From: an uncultured Planktomarina sp.
GTDB taxonomy: Bacteria > Pseudomonadota > Alphaproteobacteria > Rhodobacterales > Rhodobacteraceae
Assembly (NCBI GenBank): GCA_943788425.1
Contig: CALSQF010000014.1
Location: 1-41,847 of the forward strand
DNA length: 41,847 nt
Direction of reading: 5' to 3'
Under the pieces are notes generated by a model. That model did no database searches. It had not been told where the DNA came from and saw nothing but the letters and a program-made list of their open reading frames with translations. Position numbers and translations under genes: made by a program. The stretch's first letter is position 1. Each line of letters opens with the position of its first letter. Shown here in pieces: positions 1-8,274 of the stretch.

Positions 1-133
1 CCGCCGCTCTTACTGAGTGGCGTCACTTATTGAGCGCATAGATTCAGGCTTAGCCAGCAATCCGATTGCGTAGTTCTCATTAGTTTGACAGCAACCAGCA
101 ACTGGAAGCGTGTTCTTCATTTGTCTAAAACAC

Positions 134-754
134 TTATTTCTGTGATGGAATGTCATTAAAAAATGTTAGGGCTTTTTGGGTAGCTGCTCTTGCCAAAATA
201 CAGTCACACCAACGCGACAAATTTTCGGCGTGTTCAATGGATAATCCAAGGTGTTTATGTATACGCAGCCAAGGGTACAGCGCGATGTCAGCGATGCTAT
301 ATGTATCCCCACAGATATATTTTTGGGAGTTTAACTGTTCATTCAGATATTCAATCGAGCGATTTGCGATAGCGCTGTATTGGGCCAGCGCGTCGGAATT
401 GGGCGACTTTGCCAGTCTGGACCAATATTCGATCTGTCCGAAATATGGCCCTTGAGTCGATGCCTGATAGAAGAGCCAAGCGATCAATTTCGCATTCAAC
501 GAAGAGCCCTCCATCAGCCCCCAGCCTGTTTTTTGCGCCAAGCTAAGTAGGATCGAATTTGATTCTGTTTGGTGCATATCACCATCCCAAATCACAGGCA
601 CCTTTCCGGCTGGGTTTATGGCGCGAAATTCGGCAGAGTGTTGCTCTCCAGCGCGAATATTGATGGGCTTAAATTCATAATTCAGCCCGGCTTCACACAA
701 GAACATCAGCACCTTTAAAGTATTGATGGTGTCATATCCGTATAATGTAATCAT
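134..754 (-). CDS. Glutathione S-transferase family protein
   Basis: This 206-residue protein has the two-domain cytosolic GST layout. The N-terminal thioredoxin-like half contains the glutathione-binding signature NPAGKVPV (residues 47-54) and TESNSIL (63-69). An all-helical C-terminal half follows, with the conserved YSIADIALYPW stretch. The length is normal for bacterial GSTs. Its ATG lies 4 nt after the stop of the upstream ATPase gene, so it is almost certainly the last cistron of the ABC-transporter operon. Known family role: conjugation or reduction of electrophilic substrates with glutathione in the cytoplasm. Inference: it may process whatever the importer brings in, for example a glutathione conjugate. 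The substrate cannot be read from the sequence. The ORF itself is intact although two upstream genes are frameshifted. Bases 1-133, downstream, hold nothing I recognise. Confidence 0.88.
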   Translation of the reverse strand: MITLYGYDTINTLKVLMFLCEAGLNYEFKPINIRAGEQHSAEFRAINPAGKVPVIWDGDMHQTESNSILLSLAQKTGWGLMEGSSLNAKLIAWLFYQASTQGPYFGQIEYWSRLAKSPNSDALAQYSAIANRSIEYLNEQLNSQKYICGDTYSIADIALYPWLRIHKHLGLSIEHAENLSRWCDCILARAATQKALTFFNDIPSQK

Positions 755-758
755 GAGC

Positions 759-2443
759 CTACTGTCTCCAAGATTTTGGCATCACAGGCGTTTGTGCCAG
801 GAGTGATTTTGTATATTCGGCTTGGGGACTCTGATAGACTGCCTCGGTCGTATTGACCTCTTCGATCTTGCCATCGCGTAAAACGGCCGTGTCATCGGCC
901 ATTTGACGCACCACAGCAAGATTGTGGCTGATAAACAGGATGGTTAGTCCAAACCTTGCTTGTAGTTCTTTGAGCAAGTTCAAGATTTCAGCCTGAATCG
1001 ACACATCCAGCGCCGACGTCGGCTCGTCACAGATCAAGAACCGTGGCCGCGCGAGTAACGCCCGTGCCACCGCAATGCGCTGACGTTGGCCGCCTGAGAA
1101 TTGGTGCGGGTATTTGGTGATAGCGTCTGGCTGCATCCCCACGAGTGATAACATGGAGGCCGCCAAACTCGTGCGCTCGGCTGGGTCTTTGACAAAACCG
1201 TAAAACCATAATGGTTCGGTCAGAATATCCCCGATACGGTGTCGGGGATTCAGACTTGAGTAGGGATCTTGAAACACCATTTGAACCAGTTGCCGCGACG
1301 GATGGTGCCGACTTCGAGATGATCCGAATGGCAGCACCGTGTCGCCCAAGATCATCGTCCCATATGTGGGTGTCACAAGGCCAGTGATGGCTTTCGCCAG
1401 CGTGGATTTTCCGGACCCGCTCTCACCTACCAACCCCATGATAGAACCGGGTCTAATGGTCAGAGTCACATCTTCCAGCGCGACATAGGGAGGATGGTTT
1501 GCGAAACAAGGATGTGCGCTGGCCCGGCAAACGTCACTGTGAGGTTTTCCAAGGTAAGCCCTGTGAGGCAGTGTTGTTGTCCTTCAAGCAACCAGCGCTC
1601 TGCTGTGTCACCCTGCATCACCGCAGTGTCGTCCGCAGCAGGAACGCGGAAGCGATCTATTTTTTGATCCAATGGAGGCACAGCATCCATCAGCGCGCGC
1701 GTGTAGGGATGTTTGGGAGCGCCTAAGACCTGCGCAGTGTCACCTGTTTCCACTACACGCCCCTTGCGCATGACCGTCACGCGGTCAGCCACTTGGGCTA
1801 TCACGCCAATGTCATGGGTGATCAACATAAAGGCAATCTGCCGTTCCTTGGCCAACTGTTGGATCAAGTCTAGGACCTGCGATTGCACAGCAACATCCAA
1901 TGCTGTTGTGGGCTCATCGGCAATGATCAACTCCGGATCGGTACAGATTGCTAATGCAATGACAACCCGCTGGCGCATCCCGCCGGAAAATTGATGTGGG
2001 TAGGCCTTTATCCGTTGGGATGCGTTTTGAATTCCGATATCTTCGAGGAGATCAACGGCGCGTCTGCGGGCTTCGGTTTTGCTGGCATCTGAATGGGCCT
2101 GAATGGTCTCAACCAGCTGATCCTCAATCGTCATCAGCGGGTTCAAACTGGTTTGCGGGTCCTGAAAGATCATCGAAATGCGATCCCCGCGGACCTCATG
2201 CGCTTGGGCGGGTGTTAGCTCACGAAGGTCTGTATCGCCCAGCGTCAGTGTTCCCTTGGTGACATAGCCCGGTGCTTGCAGTAGGCCAATAACTGCTGCG
2301 CCTACGGTGGATTTTCCTGCACCACTTTCGCCAACCAACCCGTGAATTTCACCCGGCTTGATCGTCATATCCACGCCCTCGATGGCACTAAAATCGCCAA
2401 AGCGGGACGGGAATTTGACGGTAAGGTCTTTGATCGTCAGCAT
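759..2443 (-). pseudogene. Fused double-domain ABC ATPase (Dpp/Opp/GsiA type), frameshifted
   Basis: This gene should encode one protein with two ATP-binding cassettes, as in GsiA-type fused ATPases of peptide/glutathione importers. The first frame (2443 to 1466) holds Walker A GLVGESGAGKST, signature SGGMRQR and the oligopeptide-family tail HPYTRALMDAVPP, and then starts the second domain (LTLENLTVTFAGP). It breaks there and runs into a short out-of-frame tail. The second frame (about 1535 to 759) continues with YVALEDVTLTIRPG, Walker A GLVGESGSGKST and signature SGGQRQR, and ends in TAG. The two frames join if one base is restored around 1497-1535. The second-frame ATG at 1469 is internal to the domain and lacks the usual first beta strand, so a separate start there would give a clipped cassette. 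Either the gene is a pseudogene or the assembly has an indel. The gene abuts the permease gene upstream and GST downstream. Confidence 0.8.
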
Positions 2444-3349
2444 CTAGCGCAGCCTCGGGTTGAAGATGTCACGTAGGAAATCGCCAAGGATATTGATGGA
2501 CACAACCAAGGCGATGAGGAACAACGTGGGGATCCACAAAATCCACCATTCACCTGACAGCAGGAATTGCATGCCAATGCGGATTAGCGTGCCAAGGCTG
2601 GGGCTGTCGGCGGGCAGGCCGATGCCGAGGAAGGATAAGGTTGCCTCAAGCAAAATGGCGGAGGCCAGATCGACTGTCATGATCACTAAAAGTGGACCAA
2701 GGATGTTGGGCAGGATATGCACAAACATCACCCGCGAGGGGCGTTGGCCCATCATGATTGCGGCCTGCACGTATTCTTTATTCATCTGGACGAAAGTCGT
2801 GGCGCGCGCTGTACGGGCGAAGTTCACCCAAAGCGACAGCGCAATGGCGAGGGTCAAAACTGCAACGCGTAAATCTTGTTGAATGGCAGCCGGCAGAATG
2901 CCTCGTGCAATCCCGTCAATCAGCAGCGCTGTTAGGATCGCGGGCAGTGCCAGTTGCACATCTGCGATACGCATCACGACAGCATCAAATCGTCCGCCAT
3001 AATATCCAGCGGCAAGACCAAGACCTACGCCTATAACGGCCGCAATCGTCAAAGCAGACAGGCCAATAATCAGTGACAGCCGTGCGCCGTACAAGATTGC
3101 CGAGATCATATCGCGACCTTGATCGTCGGTGCCTAACAGGTATTTCGGGTTTGCCCCGTCTTGCCATACAGGGGGTAATAACCCGTCAAATAGGCTAAAC
3201 GATGCCAGGTCATAGGGGTTCACCAGTGCGATCCAAGGTGCGAATATTGCACCTAAAATGATGAGTGTAGCAACCATTGCCGCGACAATCGACGATGGGG
3301 AATGGACGAACAGCCACAGACCTTCATACTTCTTCAAAAAGGCAATCAT
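2444..3349 (-). CDS. Peptide-type ABC transporter permease (DppC/GsiD-like)
   Basis: This 301-residue inner-membrane permease is of the DppC/OppC class. It has an N-terminal membrane anchor, the periplasmic segment YLLGTDDQGRDMISAILYGA typical of DppC proteins, and several hydrophobic helices. The cytoplasmic EAA loop, which contacts the ATPase, lies near residues 190-225, and the conserved LEATLSFLGIGLP follows. Family length is about 280-310, so it is full length and undamaged. Its start overlaps the end of the upstream DppB-like gene by 4 nt, and its stop directly abuts the ATPase start, which shows tight operon coupling. It should pair with the DppB-like protein to form the channel. Substrate class (dipeptide, oligopeptide, glutathione) cannot be settled from the permease alone. 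Confidence 0.9.
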   Translation of the reverse strand: MIAFLKKYEGLWLFVHSPSSIVAAMVATLIILGAIFAPWIALVNPYDLASFSLFDGLLPPVWQDGANPKYLLGTDDQGRDMISAILYGARLSLIIGLSALTIAAVIGVGLGLAAGYYGGRFDAVVMRIADVQLALPAILTALLIDGIARGILPAAIQQDLRVAVLTLAIALSLWVNFARTARATTFVQMNKEYVQAAIMMGQRPSRVMFVHILPNILGPLLVIMTVDLASAILLEATLSFLGIGLPADSPSLGTLIRIGMQFLLSGEWWILWIPTLFLIALVVSINILGDFLRDIFNPRLR

Positions 3350-4321
3350 TCCACGTCCCTGAGTCGCAGGCGCGGGTCGATGGCAACGTAGAGCAAGTCG
3401 ACCACAAGGTTCACCAACACGAAGAAAAATGCAATCACCACAAGGTAGACACCCATCACAGGGATATCAACGAAGCGGATCGATTCAAGAAACAACAAGC
3501 CCATTCCGGGCCATTGAAATACGCTTTCAGTGACGATGGAAAACGCAATGACACCGCCAAACTGCAGCCCAATAATCGTAATCACAGGCACCATTGTGTT
3601 CACCAATGCATGTTTGTAATGAAGTTTCCGTCATTGGCACACCTCGCGCCATGGCAAAGCGGATGTAATCGGATCGCATGACCTCCATCATTTCGGCACG
3701 CACCAAACGCATGGTGAGGGTCAGTTGATAAACGCCAAGAGTAATCGCAGGTAAGAGTAACGCACGCCATCCACTGATAGTGAAGAATGAACTTTCCCAG
3801 TTGCCAATTTGCACGGTGCCACCGCGACCAAACGTGGGCAGCCAGCCCAGTTGGACGCCAAATAAAAATATCAGCATGATCCCTATCACAAAGGTTGGGA
3901 TCGAGACCCCAACAAGAGTGGTCATCAAAATGGTTTGGGTCCAGATGCCGCGCGGTTTTAACGCGGTATATACACCCGCAGGCACTCCAAACAAAAGAGA
4001 AATTATCAACGCCACGACGCCCAATTCCAAGGTTGCAGGAACACGTTCGGTTATCATATCTGCGACGGGTTGGCGGGTCCGATAAGAATAGCCAAAATCG
4101 CCCTGCAACATATCGCCGGTAAAACGTATAAATTGGGAAACGAACGGGTCGTTCAATCCGAGTTCTTCACGCAGGCGTTCTTGATCTGCAACTGAGGTTT
4201 CCACCCCTGTCATCTGCGTGATCGGGTCCCCAACGAACCGAAATAGGGAAAAGGCCAAAAAGGCGACGGCTAGCATCACAAAGACGGATTGAATCATCCG
4301 CTTCAGGATAAAATAAACCAT
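3346..4321 (-). pseudogene. Peptide-type ABC transporter permease (DppB/GsiC-like), frameshifted
   Basis: The first frame (4321 down to about 3630) encodes the N-terminal two thirds of a DppB-type permease: the amphipathic start MVYFILKRMIQSVFVML, the GDFGYSYRTRQPV motif, four hydrophobic helices, and the beginning of the EAA loop (MRSDYIRFAMARGVP). It then reads into nonsense and stops at 3527. The last third (HALVNTMVPVITIIGLQFGG to the C-terminus DPRLRLRDVE) lies in another frame and ends at 3346. Removing one base from the GG at about 3624-3631 would rejoin the frames as a normal protein of about 324 residues. The break falls inside the EAA loop, so neither half could work as a permease by itself. 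It is a second lesion in the same operon, either real decay or a sequence error. Confidence 0.83.
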
Positions 4322-4344
4322 CGCCCTTTTGCCCTAACCTTGGA

Positions 4345-5916
4345 TCAGTTTACTGTAACCCAGCGCAACATGAAGAAGTTGTCAGCGCGTTGCGTCAGAT
4401 CAATATTATCCTTAGCAGCCCAAATGAGCGGCTGGGTATAAAGCGGAATATACGCGGCCTCTGCCTGAGTGATTGCAACGACCTCATCAACCATAGCCTG
4501 ACGTTTAGCTGGATCTATTTCCTGTTGGATGCTGGGCAGCAACGCATCAACGCGTTGGTTAGAATAACCACCAAAGTTCCACGACCCAAGTTTCTTTTCA
4601 GAATTTGGTGTCGATAACAGAAAACGGATTGGATGCTCCATGTCAAAGGTGCCAGGCGACCACCCTAGAAGATACATATCAAATGCATCTTCACGCAGCT
4701 GCGGCCAGTAATCGCGAACGGGGCCCGTACTAAGTTCAGCATTCAGACCCACAGCTGCAAACATCGACGCCGCTGCACGACATAGTGCCTCATCGTTGAT
4801 GTAACGATCATTTGGGCATTTCAGGCCAAAGCTGAACCCATTCGGATAACCCGCCTCGGTCAAAAGGGCCTTAGCGCGCTCCGGGTCGTAGGCTGAGCGA
4901 GTTGAATTGGCTTCGGAATAGCCTGATATTCCCGCTGGAACCAATTGCGAGGCGCCGTCGATCTTACCCCTGAAAAGCACCCGGTCAATGGACGCTATAT
5001 CTATAGCATGGGCGGCCGCTTGACGAACGCGAACATCCTGAAATGGGTTCGCCCCAGTGACGTCGGACGAATAAAGCAGTTCTTTGTGTTCATGCCCAAA
5101 ACCAAACATTATTACCCGAGTTTCTTCGCCCTCAAGAACTTTAAACCCGTTACGGCCTTCGACCTGCGCGACGTCCTGCAAAGGAATCGGCTGTATAAAA
5201 TCAATCTCGCCCGACAACAAGGCAGCAAGGCCAGTTGCTGCGTTTCCAATTGGAGTGAATATTGCTTCGGTAATATTGTGCTCCGCTGCGCCCCACCATC
5301 CGGCATTCGGGGCCAAAACAGTTTTGATTCCGGGATCGCGGCTGGCGACTGTAAACGGGCCTGTGCCGTTCACGTTAATGGTGGCAAAGTTTTCGGCATC
5401 GCGAGCAGGCAGTTCTGCGCCATTCGCTTCGGCCCAACCTTTGTCGAGAATCATAAAGTTAGCGATAGAATCTGGAAATAATGGGTTTGGAGCATTGGTC
5501 ACGAAATCAATGGTGTAATCATCGAGCACGCGAACCTCTTTTACTGGTGCGAACCAAGATCTCACATCAGCTGCTTCGCTCGATGCGCGCTCATAGGAAA
5601 ACATGACATCCTCCGAATTGAAGAGAGACCCGTCCTGGAAAGTCACACCTTCGCGCAGGTTGAAACGCCACCCATTTTCATTGGTTAGAGGTTCCCACGA
5701 TTGAGCTAGTGAGCCTTCAATAGACATACCCTGATTCCGGCGTACAAGACCTTCATAGATATTGTTTAGAAACGAAAGAACGGGAGCAGAGTTTACTGCA
5801 TGTGGGTCCATAGTTTGTGGATCGGTATTCGATGCCCAGCGAAATGTTTCGGCGGAAGCGCTAAATGCGGTTAAGCTCATCGCGCCACCAATGAAGACTA
5901 GTTTTAGTATTTTCAT
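4345..5916 (-). CDS. Extracellular solute-binding protein of peptide ABC importer (family 5)
   Basis: This 523-residue protein is a family 5 (DppA/OppA/GsiB) periplasmic binding protein. It begins with a Sec signal peptide (basic MKILK, hydrophobic core, probable cleavage after SASA at residue 22). The family signature follows: TFRWASNTDPQTMDPH, an LAQSWE segment, and LREGVTFQDGSLFNSEDVMFS. The length is typical. GGGAG-like ribosome-binding bases (GGGAGAAAGTA) precede the ATG at 5916. It is the first gene of the minus-strand operon and is intact; the permease start lies 23 nt downstream. Known role: captures peptides or glutathione-like ligands in the periplasm and delivers them to the permease pair. 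Because the permease and ATPase genes are frameshifted, the protein may now be an orphan receptor. Confidence 0.92.
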   Translation of the reverse strand: MKILKLVFIGGAMSLTAFSASAETFRWASNTDPQTMDPHAVNSAPVLSFLNNIYEGLVRRNQGMSIEGSLAQSWEPLTNENGWRFNLREGVTFQDGSLFNSEDVMFSYERASSEAADVRSWFAPVKEVRVLDDYTIDFVTNAPNPLFPDSIANFMILDKGWAEANGAELPARDAENFATINVNGTGPFTVASRDPGIKTVLAPNAGWWGAAEHNITEAIFTPIGNAATGLAALLSGEIDFIQPIPLQDVAQVEGRNGFKVLEGEETRVIMFGFGHEHKELLYSSDVTGANPFQDVRVRQAAAHAIDIASIDRVLFRGKIDGASQLVPAGISGYSEANSTRSAYDPERAKALLTEAGYPNGFSFGLKCPNDRYINDEALCRAAASMFAAVGLNAELSTGPVRDYWPQLREDAFDMYLLGWSPGTFDMEHPIRFLLSTPNSEKKLGSWNFGGYSNQRVDALLPSIQQEIDPAKRQAMVDEVVAITQAEAAYIPLYTQPLIWAAKDNIDLTQRADNFFMLRWVTVN

Positions 5917-6009
5917 TACTTTCTCCCATTTTGTTAAACAATATTGCTCACTTTAAGATTTAATTATGCGGGGCTACCCGCGAATAGTCCATGCTTTGAT
6001 TTAATGTGC

Positions 6010-6147
6010 TTGTCAGCTGGTCGTCAGTATTAAAGGCCTGAGACACCAAACTGTGTTGTCAGACAAACTTGAACACCCGTAAAAGGTTCCTCAAGTCAAT
6101 CATCATGCAGTACAGAAACTGAACCACTCCGTGAGATCAGTTGTCAG
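6010..6147. promoter_or_regulatory. Cluster of TYGTCAG motifs upstream of the ABC operon
   Basis: TTGTCAG occurs at 6010-6016, 6056-6062 and 6141-6147, with a variant TCGTCAG at 6021-6027. The middle copy is part of the 11-bp palindrome TTGTCAGACAA (6056-6066), which fits the T-N-G-T-N3-A-C-N-A operator form known for FadR-subfamily GntR regulators. The cluster lies 90-230 bp before the binding-protein start, where a regulator of the importer would bind. No GntR gene is present in this window, so the partner is unknown. Confidence 0.4.
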
Positions 6148-6303
6148 AGTAAACTCGCTTGAAGCGGGCAGGGCTCATTTATAGCGTCGGATGACAAAAC
6201 ACTCTCCACATCGTCATAACTTCATAAAGTGGTCCTACGGGTAGGTTCTGTACGCGCGAAATTTATTTTTATATTATAAATACAAAAACTTAAATTTTAT
6301 TTG

Positions 6304-6328
6304 TGGTGCCGAGAAGAGGACGTCGAAC
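6304..6328 (-). repeat. Degenerate copy of tRNA-Leu 3' end; candidate distal attachment site
   Basis: This 25-nt stretch matches the 3' end of the tRNA-Leu gene at 8972-8995 with one mismatch and one inserted base (TGGTGCC, then AGAAGAGGAC, then TCGAAC). It is in the same orientation as the tRNA copy and about 2.67 kb away. Direct repeats of a tRNA 3' end are the normal scar of tyrosine-recombinase integration. An integrase fragment lies beside the tRNA, which supports this reading. The differences suggest an old event, or that this copy came from a related tRNA-Leu. Confidence 0.6.
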
Positions 6329-6705
6329 TTTCAGTATTTATATTTAATTACAGATATTTATTTTGGTTCTAAAATATAAAAGCGGTCCTGAAAGCGGTCC
6401 TGATTTGAGCGCTATATCGCGGTGACTTTGTGGCGTGCACCCAGCACTGTACATTGACCGTGGCAACACCTGAGGCCTGCTTTGCGGACAAAGCCGCCCT
6501 ATGCAGATGCAGCTATTGCTGACGCGGCATTTGCATGCATTTGCATTACTCATATCGTTGGGGCGCGGCGGATGTCATCAGACCGGTCATTCGCGAGGGT
6601 TGCATTTCTGCGAAGTGATCCGACTACTGCTTTTGTAGTGCCATACCTTGTCCGACAGGCACTGAACGCTCGGAGTTTCTATAGCCGTGAGCGTTCGTTC
6701 AGGTT
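6329..6705. other. No supported gene; contains a 12-bp tandem duplication
   Basis: No convincing coding sequence is seen on either strand. A perfect 12-bp tandem duplication (AAAGCGGTCCTG) occupies 6379-6402. Short open frames here have no recognisable protein character. The stretch lies inside the inferred island and looks like debris downstream of the LysR fragment. Confidence 0.5.
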
Positions 6706-7290
6706 TCAGAAATCCTGCGCCCTTATCCAGTTTCTGAAGTGTTCTTCGGCCTCCGTTACATTCCGCTTTGTTGGAAGCGAGATACAGTAAGCGAAGTTTG
6801 TCAGCCCAAGTTCCGAGATCCAGACGAGCTGGCCACTTTCGATCTCCGGCTCTGCAAACGCATCCTGCATCCCCAATCCATTTCCGGCGATGACCGCCTG
6901 AAGGCGGCTGTTGGCGTCAGGCAGCGAAAGTGCGTTCTTTCTTGGCGCGAATGTTAGTCCCGCGAGATCATGCCAGTCGCGCCAGGCGGCCATGCCGGAT
7001 GCATCCGGCAGGAGCGGGATTTCCCGAGCGGCGTTTTCAAGACCAAGTGCATGGACCCGGGCTGCGGTTTCCGGGCTGGCCAACGGCCTGGTGTTGGAGT
7101 TGAACAGAACCTCAACGTCCATGTCCTCGACCGCAGGGTCGCACCAGAAGATCGACAGATCGAGGGCGGGGTTTTGCAGATTGGACTTGGTGTTGATCGG
7201 CTTGACCCTGAGAGAAATGTCGGGGTTGGCGTATCTAACGTCAGCGTCTTTGGGGCAGATTTGACGATTTGATTGAGGAGGATTTCTGGT
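6706..7290 (-). pseudogene. LysR-type regulator, C-terminal effector-domain fragment
   Basis: The open frame from about 7290 to 6706 encodes only the effector-binding half of a LysR-type regulator of the GcvA-like group. Visible features are NPDISLRVKP, DLSIFWCD, then LFNSNTRPLASPE, the AVIAGNGLGM motif typical of the family, and a normal C-terminus (EHFRNWIRAQDF). The N-terminal winged helix-turn-helix is absent. Upstream the frame hits a stop at 7291-7293 and meets an IS3 OrfA-like fragment. The first ATG at 7122 is internal to the domain, so a protein made from it would not bind DNA. The stretch is more GC-rich than its surroundings. I read it as a gene broken by transposon activity or deletion inside the island. 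Confidence 0.75.
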
Positions 7291-7378
7291 TCATCGTAAC
7301 CTTCATGGAGTGAAGATGAACTTCAATCTCACGCAGTGATCTCAAAATGTCTTCTTCATCGTATCTCTTTCGTGCCAT
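7241..7378 (-). mobile_element. IS3-family transposase OrfA N-terminal fragment
   Basis: An ORF of 45 codons starts at 7378. Its first 24 residues (MARKRYDEEDILRSLREIEV, then HLHS) closely resemble the N-terminus of IS3-group OrfA proteins, which start with a lysine/arginine-rich segment and an LREIEVHL helix. After residue 24 the similarity stops; the expected helix-turn-helix continuation (DVVSACRKAG-like) is missing. The rest overlaps the start of the LysR fragment in another frame. No OrfB and no clear terminal inverted repeats are seen. It marks an insertion-sequence remnant fused to the LysR debris. The identification is from memory of the family and should be checked by alignment. Confidence 0.6.
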
Positions 7379-7596
7379 TCAAATTCCTACTTAAGAGAGT
7401 TTTGCCAAATTCGTCGCACTAATTTAGGGGGGAAGGTCAATCAGAGTGCGGCAGATATCGCATCATCCGCTGCTGTGAGGATATACAGTACATTTCCAAC
7501 AGTGACACAATCCAAAGTGGCGGCATCTGAGCTATCACATTGAGTATGATAGTTTAGTGAGGCGCTGGGCTGGTATTGGTGGCTAATCTGCAGGGC

Positions 7597-7782
7597 TTAT
7601 GATTGCTTGAGCATTAAGACATTGCCCACCAGAACCCCCAGTGGCGACAGCCTGTTATGATTGTTTAGCAAGCCTGCCTTTTTTCCATACTCAACGGTAA
7701 GGCCAAGCTTGTGAGCCTTAGCTTTTTGGTAGCAGTGGCTAAGAACTGCTGAAAACCTCAGAAACTCTTCATGCGTATCCAT
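7597..7782 (-). CDS. Small hypothetical protein (61 aa)
   Basis: I do not recognise this 61-residue ORF. It is hydrophilic in its first two thirds (HEEFLRFSAVLSHCYQKAKA) and has a short hydrophobic patch near the end (LGVLVGNVLMLKQS). No signal peptide or known motif is visible and the upstream ribosome-binding bases are weak. The same frame stays open for 51 more codons past its TAA, down to a TGA at 7441-7443, without any ATG. This could mean a longer gene interrupted by a nonsense mutation. It lies inside the inferred island, between the IS3/LysR debris and the small exported-peptide gene. It may be real, a fragment, or chance. Confidence 0.35.
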   Translation of the reverse strand: MDTHEEFLRFSAVLSHCYQKAKAHKLGLTVEYGKKAGLLNNHNRLSPLGVLVGNVLMLKQS

Positions 7783-7980
7783 CGTATATCATCCCAGTTT
7801 ATTGGTCTTTTTTGTGGTACAGGTAAATGCGGTATTCAGATAAATGTACTATAAGTCAGAAAGTTATTTGTTAACGCTAACGATCCTTAAACAATAAGTA
7901 CAGCAAAGCTTTCTTGCTGGTTGGCTGAGGGTTCAACTGTGTTAAGCTCTGCCATACAGAACCGAACCACAAAAATCTAC

Positions 7981-8103
7981 TTAATCATCATAGCTGCTGC
8001 TTCGTTGGCTAATGTCTGCCATGTTCCAAACTTTTAAGTGACCACCAGCAAAAGCTGTAACTGGAAGTAGTGAAATGGCTGCTGCCAAAATGATGTTTTT
8101 CAT
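7981..8103 (-). CDS. Small exported peptide (40 aa) with Sec signal, divergent from HxlR
   Basis: This 40-codon gene starts at ATG 8103, preceded by an AGGAAAG ribosome-binding sequence. Residues 1-19 form a clean Sec signal peptide: MKN, a hydrophobic core (IILAAAISLLPV) and an AFA cleavage box. The predicted mature peptide is only 21 residues (GGHLKVWNMADISQRSSSYD plus D), with no cysteine and no lipobox. It is divergently oriented from the HxlR regulator at 8275, and an inverted repeat lies between them, so HxlR may control it. The good start signals argue that it is or was expressed. It could also be the intact N-terminus of a longer exported protein truncated by deletion. I do not recognise a family. 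Confidence 0.5.
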   Translation of the reverse strand: MKNIILAAAISLLPVTAFAGGHLKVWNMADISQRSSSYDD

Positions 8104-8183
8104 GAAATCTTTCCTGAATCTAGATTGTTCAGCAAGAGATTCATCCGGCTAGTAAAAGAAGAAACACGTCAAAAATAATAACT

Positions 8184-8220
8184 ACCATACGGCTTGAACC
8201 GCTCTTGATCTTCGTATGGT
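8184..8220. promoter_or_regulatory. Inverted repeat in divergent promoter region; candidate HxlR operator
   Basis: Perfect 8-bp arms ACCATACG (8184-8191) and CGTATGGT (8213-8220) are separated by 21 bp. The centre-to-centre spacing is about 29 bp. The site sits in the 171-bp gap between the exported-peptide gene and the HxlR gene. No T-run follows, so it is a better operator than terminator. HxlR-family dimers usually bind inverted repeats near their own promoter, so autoregulation plus control of the divergent gene is the likely role. Confidence 0.45.
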
Positions 8221-8274
8221 TTGGGAGGATATTACATCAACTTTTACTCTTGGTGATCATTTGGAAGGCAAAAA

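Noticed and set aside
6379-6402. 12-bp perfect tandem duplication, considered as a repeat array
   Set aside because: Only two copies; no spacer structure and no further units, so not a CRISPR or satellite.
6344-6553. 69-codon minus-strand open frame
   Set aside because: Cysteine- and proline-rich low-quality sequence, no ribosome-binding site, lies in island debris.
7597-7599. Stop recoding between the 61-codon ORF and the downstream open frame
   Set aside because: The stop is TAA, not TGA, and no recoding signal is visible; a nonsense mutation or chance is simpler.
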